Source of the DNA: Armatimonadota bacterium
GTDB taxonomy: Bacteria > Armatimonadota > UBA5829 > DTJY01
DNA: 55,404 nucleotides
Direction: 5' to 3'
NCBI GenBank assembly: GCA_023511795.1
Contig: JAIMAU010000014.1
Location: 1 to 55,404, forward strand
Within the stretch, counting starts at the first letter, position 1; every line of letters begins with the position of its first letter. Made by a program: the position numbers and the translations under genes. Shown in pieces: positions 54,337 to 55,404 of this stretch. Below the pieces are notes generated by a model, which had not been told where the DNA came from, ran no database searches, and worked only from the letters and a program-made list of their open reading frames with translations.

Positions 54337-54785
54337 AAAAGATAAACGTTTTAAAATCAGGCTTATATTTAGGTAAGACAAGAAAAATCTTATCAGGTTC
54401 ACTGCCAAAGCGCAAGAACTTCATGGCACTGTTATACAAACCTCTTGTCTTATCCAGCGAGTACTAGTGGGTAGCTAACGTACAAAGGGAATTCAAATTC
54501 AGTACTACTTTGATTAGGTGTTTTGCACCAAGTGACGGCTTATTGCACTAATTTTGCAACTTGCGAACGCATTGCTTTTCAAATTCAAATTTTACTATTA
54601 CCTGGTGCCTCTTTTGGGTAAATAAACTTAGTAATTACCCAAAGTCTACTATAACTTGCACATCCAATAGTCAATTTATAGCATAAAATATAAAAATCGC
54701 CTTGGCCCTGAAAATTGCCAAGGATTCTAGTTAATCTTCGATTACGTTGCCTTCGGTAAAAGCATTAGAGGAGGGGTATACCTAA
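54337..54785. other. 449-base intergenic region with inverted repeats
   Basis: An 8-bp perfect inverted repeat, TTGGGTAA/TTACCCAA (54614-54621 and 54635-54642), lies between the divergent transporter and small-protein genes and could be an operator. A 7-bp hairpin, CCTTGGC/GCCAAGG (54700-54723), sits in the leader of the small gene. A TTGCAC-17-TAGCAT pair (54656-54684) is a weak promoter candidate for that gene. Confidence 0.45.
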
Positions 54786-54971
54786 ATGAGAATGACCAGA
54801 GATGCTTACGCAAGGGAGGTATGGAAAGTCGTCGAGGCGTTTCATCAGGGCCAAAAAATCATACCATGTCCTCACGAAAACTGTGATAAGCAACTTGAAA
54901 TATCTCAGCCAAGCCTTAAAACAGGTACAGCCCTAATCTGCAGCAAGCATGGAATAATCTTCCGAGAATAG
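54786..54971 (+). CDS. small zinc-ribbon-like protein
   Basis: The 61-residue protein has a helical N-terminal half (DAYAREVWKVVEAFHQGQK) and a C-terminal CPHENCDKQL plus LICSKHG. The spacing of three Cys and nearby His residues suggests a single zinc site. GAGGAGGGG precedes the ATG; a second ATG two codons later is also possible. The function is unknown. It is followed directly by a bidirectional terminator. Confidence 0.65.
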   Translation: MRMTRDAYAREVWKVVEAFHQGQKIIPCPHENCDKQLEISQPSLKTGTALICSKHGIIFRE

Positions 54972-54982
54972 GCAACAGAAAA

Positions 54983-55002
54983 GGGAGGCTGTTCTGCCTC
55001 CC
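54983..55002 (-). terminator. terminator between the small gene and HU (probably bidirectional)
   Basis: GGGAGGC/GCCTCCC forms a 7-bp perfect stem with a 6-base loop, extended by GGCAA/TTGCC further out. On the minus strand TTTTCTGTTG follows, which suits termination of the HU transcript. On the plus strand the trailing sequence is less T-rich. Confidence 0.75.
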
Positions 55003-55043
55003 AAATATTGCCTTTGCCACATGCCGTGCAAGCCTGCTAAATA

Positions 55044-55319
55044 TTAAGGTGACACGGCGTCCCGAAGCTTTTTTCCTGGTCTGAAAACAGGGCTAGAGCT
55101 AGGTGGGATTTTAATTTGTTCGCCTGTTCTTGGATTGCGCCCAATCCTTTCTCCACGCGTACGCACATCAAATGTGCCGAACCCAACAAGCGAAACCTCT
55201 TCCTTTTTACTCAACGCTTCGGTGATGGCGTCGAGGGTAGCATTCACTACCTTTTCAACATCAACTTTCTTCATGCCGGTTTTTTCAGCAACCGCGTTTA
55301 TTAAATCAGGTTTATTCAA
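55044..55319 (-). CDS. HU family DNA-binding protein
   Basis: This 91-residue histone-like protein has the typical start NKPDLINAVAEKTGMKK. The dimer core (VSLVGFGTFDVRTRGERIGRNP) and the DNA-contacting arm with RTGEQIKIP are also present, and it ends with VFRPGKKLRDAV. I choose the TTG at 55319, because the near-perfect Shine-Dalgarno GGGGGTGA lies five bases upstream. The GTG at 55328 would be inside that site. HU bends DNA and compacts the chromosome. Confidence 0.93.
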   Translation of the reverse strand: MNKPDLINAVAEKTGMKKVDVEKVVNATLDAITEALSKKEEVSLVGFGTFDVRTRGERIGRNPRTGEQIKIPPSSSPVFRPGKKLRDAVSP

Positions 55320-55404
55320 GTAAGTCACCCCCTTTCATACCAAGAGTTGCCTTGAATCGAAAGCCGCCTTGTGAGATTTGGTTTGCCTGCAGAAACGATA
55401 GGTT

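Overview
The window looks like a chromosomal segment of a deep-branching, non-proteobacterial bacterium, most likely uncultured and with a possible affinity to Armatimonadota or another Terrabacteria-type lineage. The evidence is PyrR-type attenuation, a type 1B dihydroorotate dehydrogenase (PyrK/PyrD), an acetogen-like MetVF/HdrABC/MvhD operon, a BCAM0308/NMD3-like gene and a selenocysteine locus. Taxonomy is inferred from gene content only; no 16S or other rRNA gene is present.

Left part (1-6290) is accessory. It holds the tail of an unknown gene, a TcmP/DUF5131 pair in which tcmP is frameshifted, a 21-bp palindromic tandem repeat, a PIG-L deacetylase, a GNAT acetyltransferase, two tiny overlapping ORFs, and the C-terminal stump of a SNF2-type helicase that abuts metV.

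From 20.5 kb down to 6.3 kb on the minus strand runs one long operon behind a clear sigma-70 promoter and a hairpin-rich leader: mvhD-like, metF, two glutamate-synthase FMN-domain proteins, a GATase/GXGXG protein, hdrC, hdrB, a giant hdrA, mvhD, metV. The hdrA gene carries a complete GltD-like NADPH oxidoreductase inside it. The operon therefore encodes all parts of a MetVF-HdrABC-MvhD methylenetetrahydrofolate reductase and all parts of a glutamate synthase, physically joined through HdrA. This is the best candidate for an undescribed system in the window.

From 20.6 to 33.4 kb the plus strand carries miaB-mutS-mutL followed by exported proteins of unknown function and a GHL10-type glycosidase-like protein. 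Next come a BCAM0308-family gene, a small helical protein, an ABC1/UbiB kinase, selA, an HD-GYP phosphodiesterase and the selenocysteine tRNA (selC).

From 37.98 to 49.4 kb lies the pyrimidine operon pyrR-pyrB-pyrC-(Gfo/Idh oxidoreductase)-carA-carB-pyrK-pyrD-pyrF. It has a promoter, a PyrR-binding anti-antiterminator, an antiterminator, a leader terminator and a final terminator. Only the oxidoreductase is foreign to the pathway.

From 49.4 to 55.4 kb there is a c-di-GMP-I (GEMM) riboswitch with its own terminator/antiterminator switch in front of a 64-residue protein. It is followed by a four-helix membrane protein, a ribose-type ABC transporter (binding protein and two permeases, no ATPase), a small zinc-ribbon-like protein and an HU protein. 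The HD-GYP gene and the riboswitch show that the organism uses c-di-GMP signalling.
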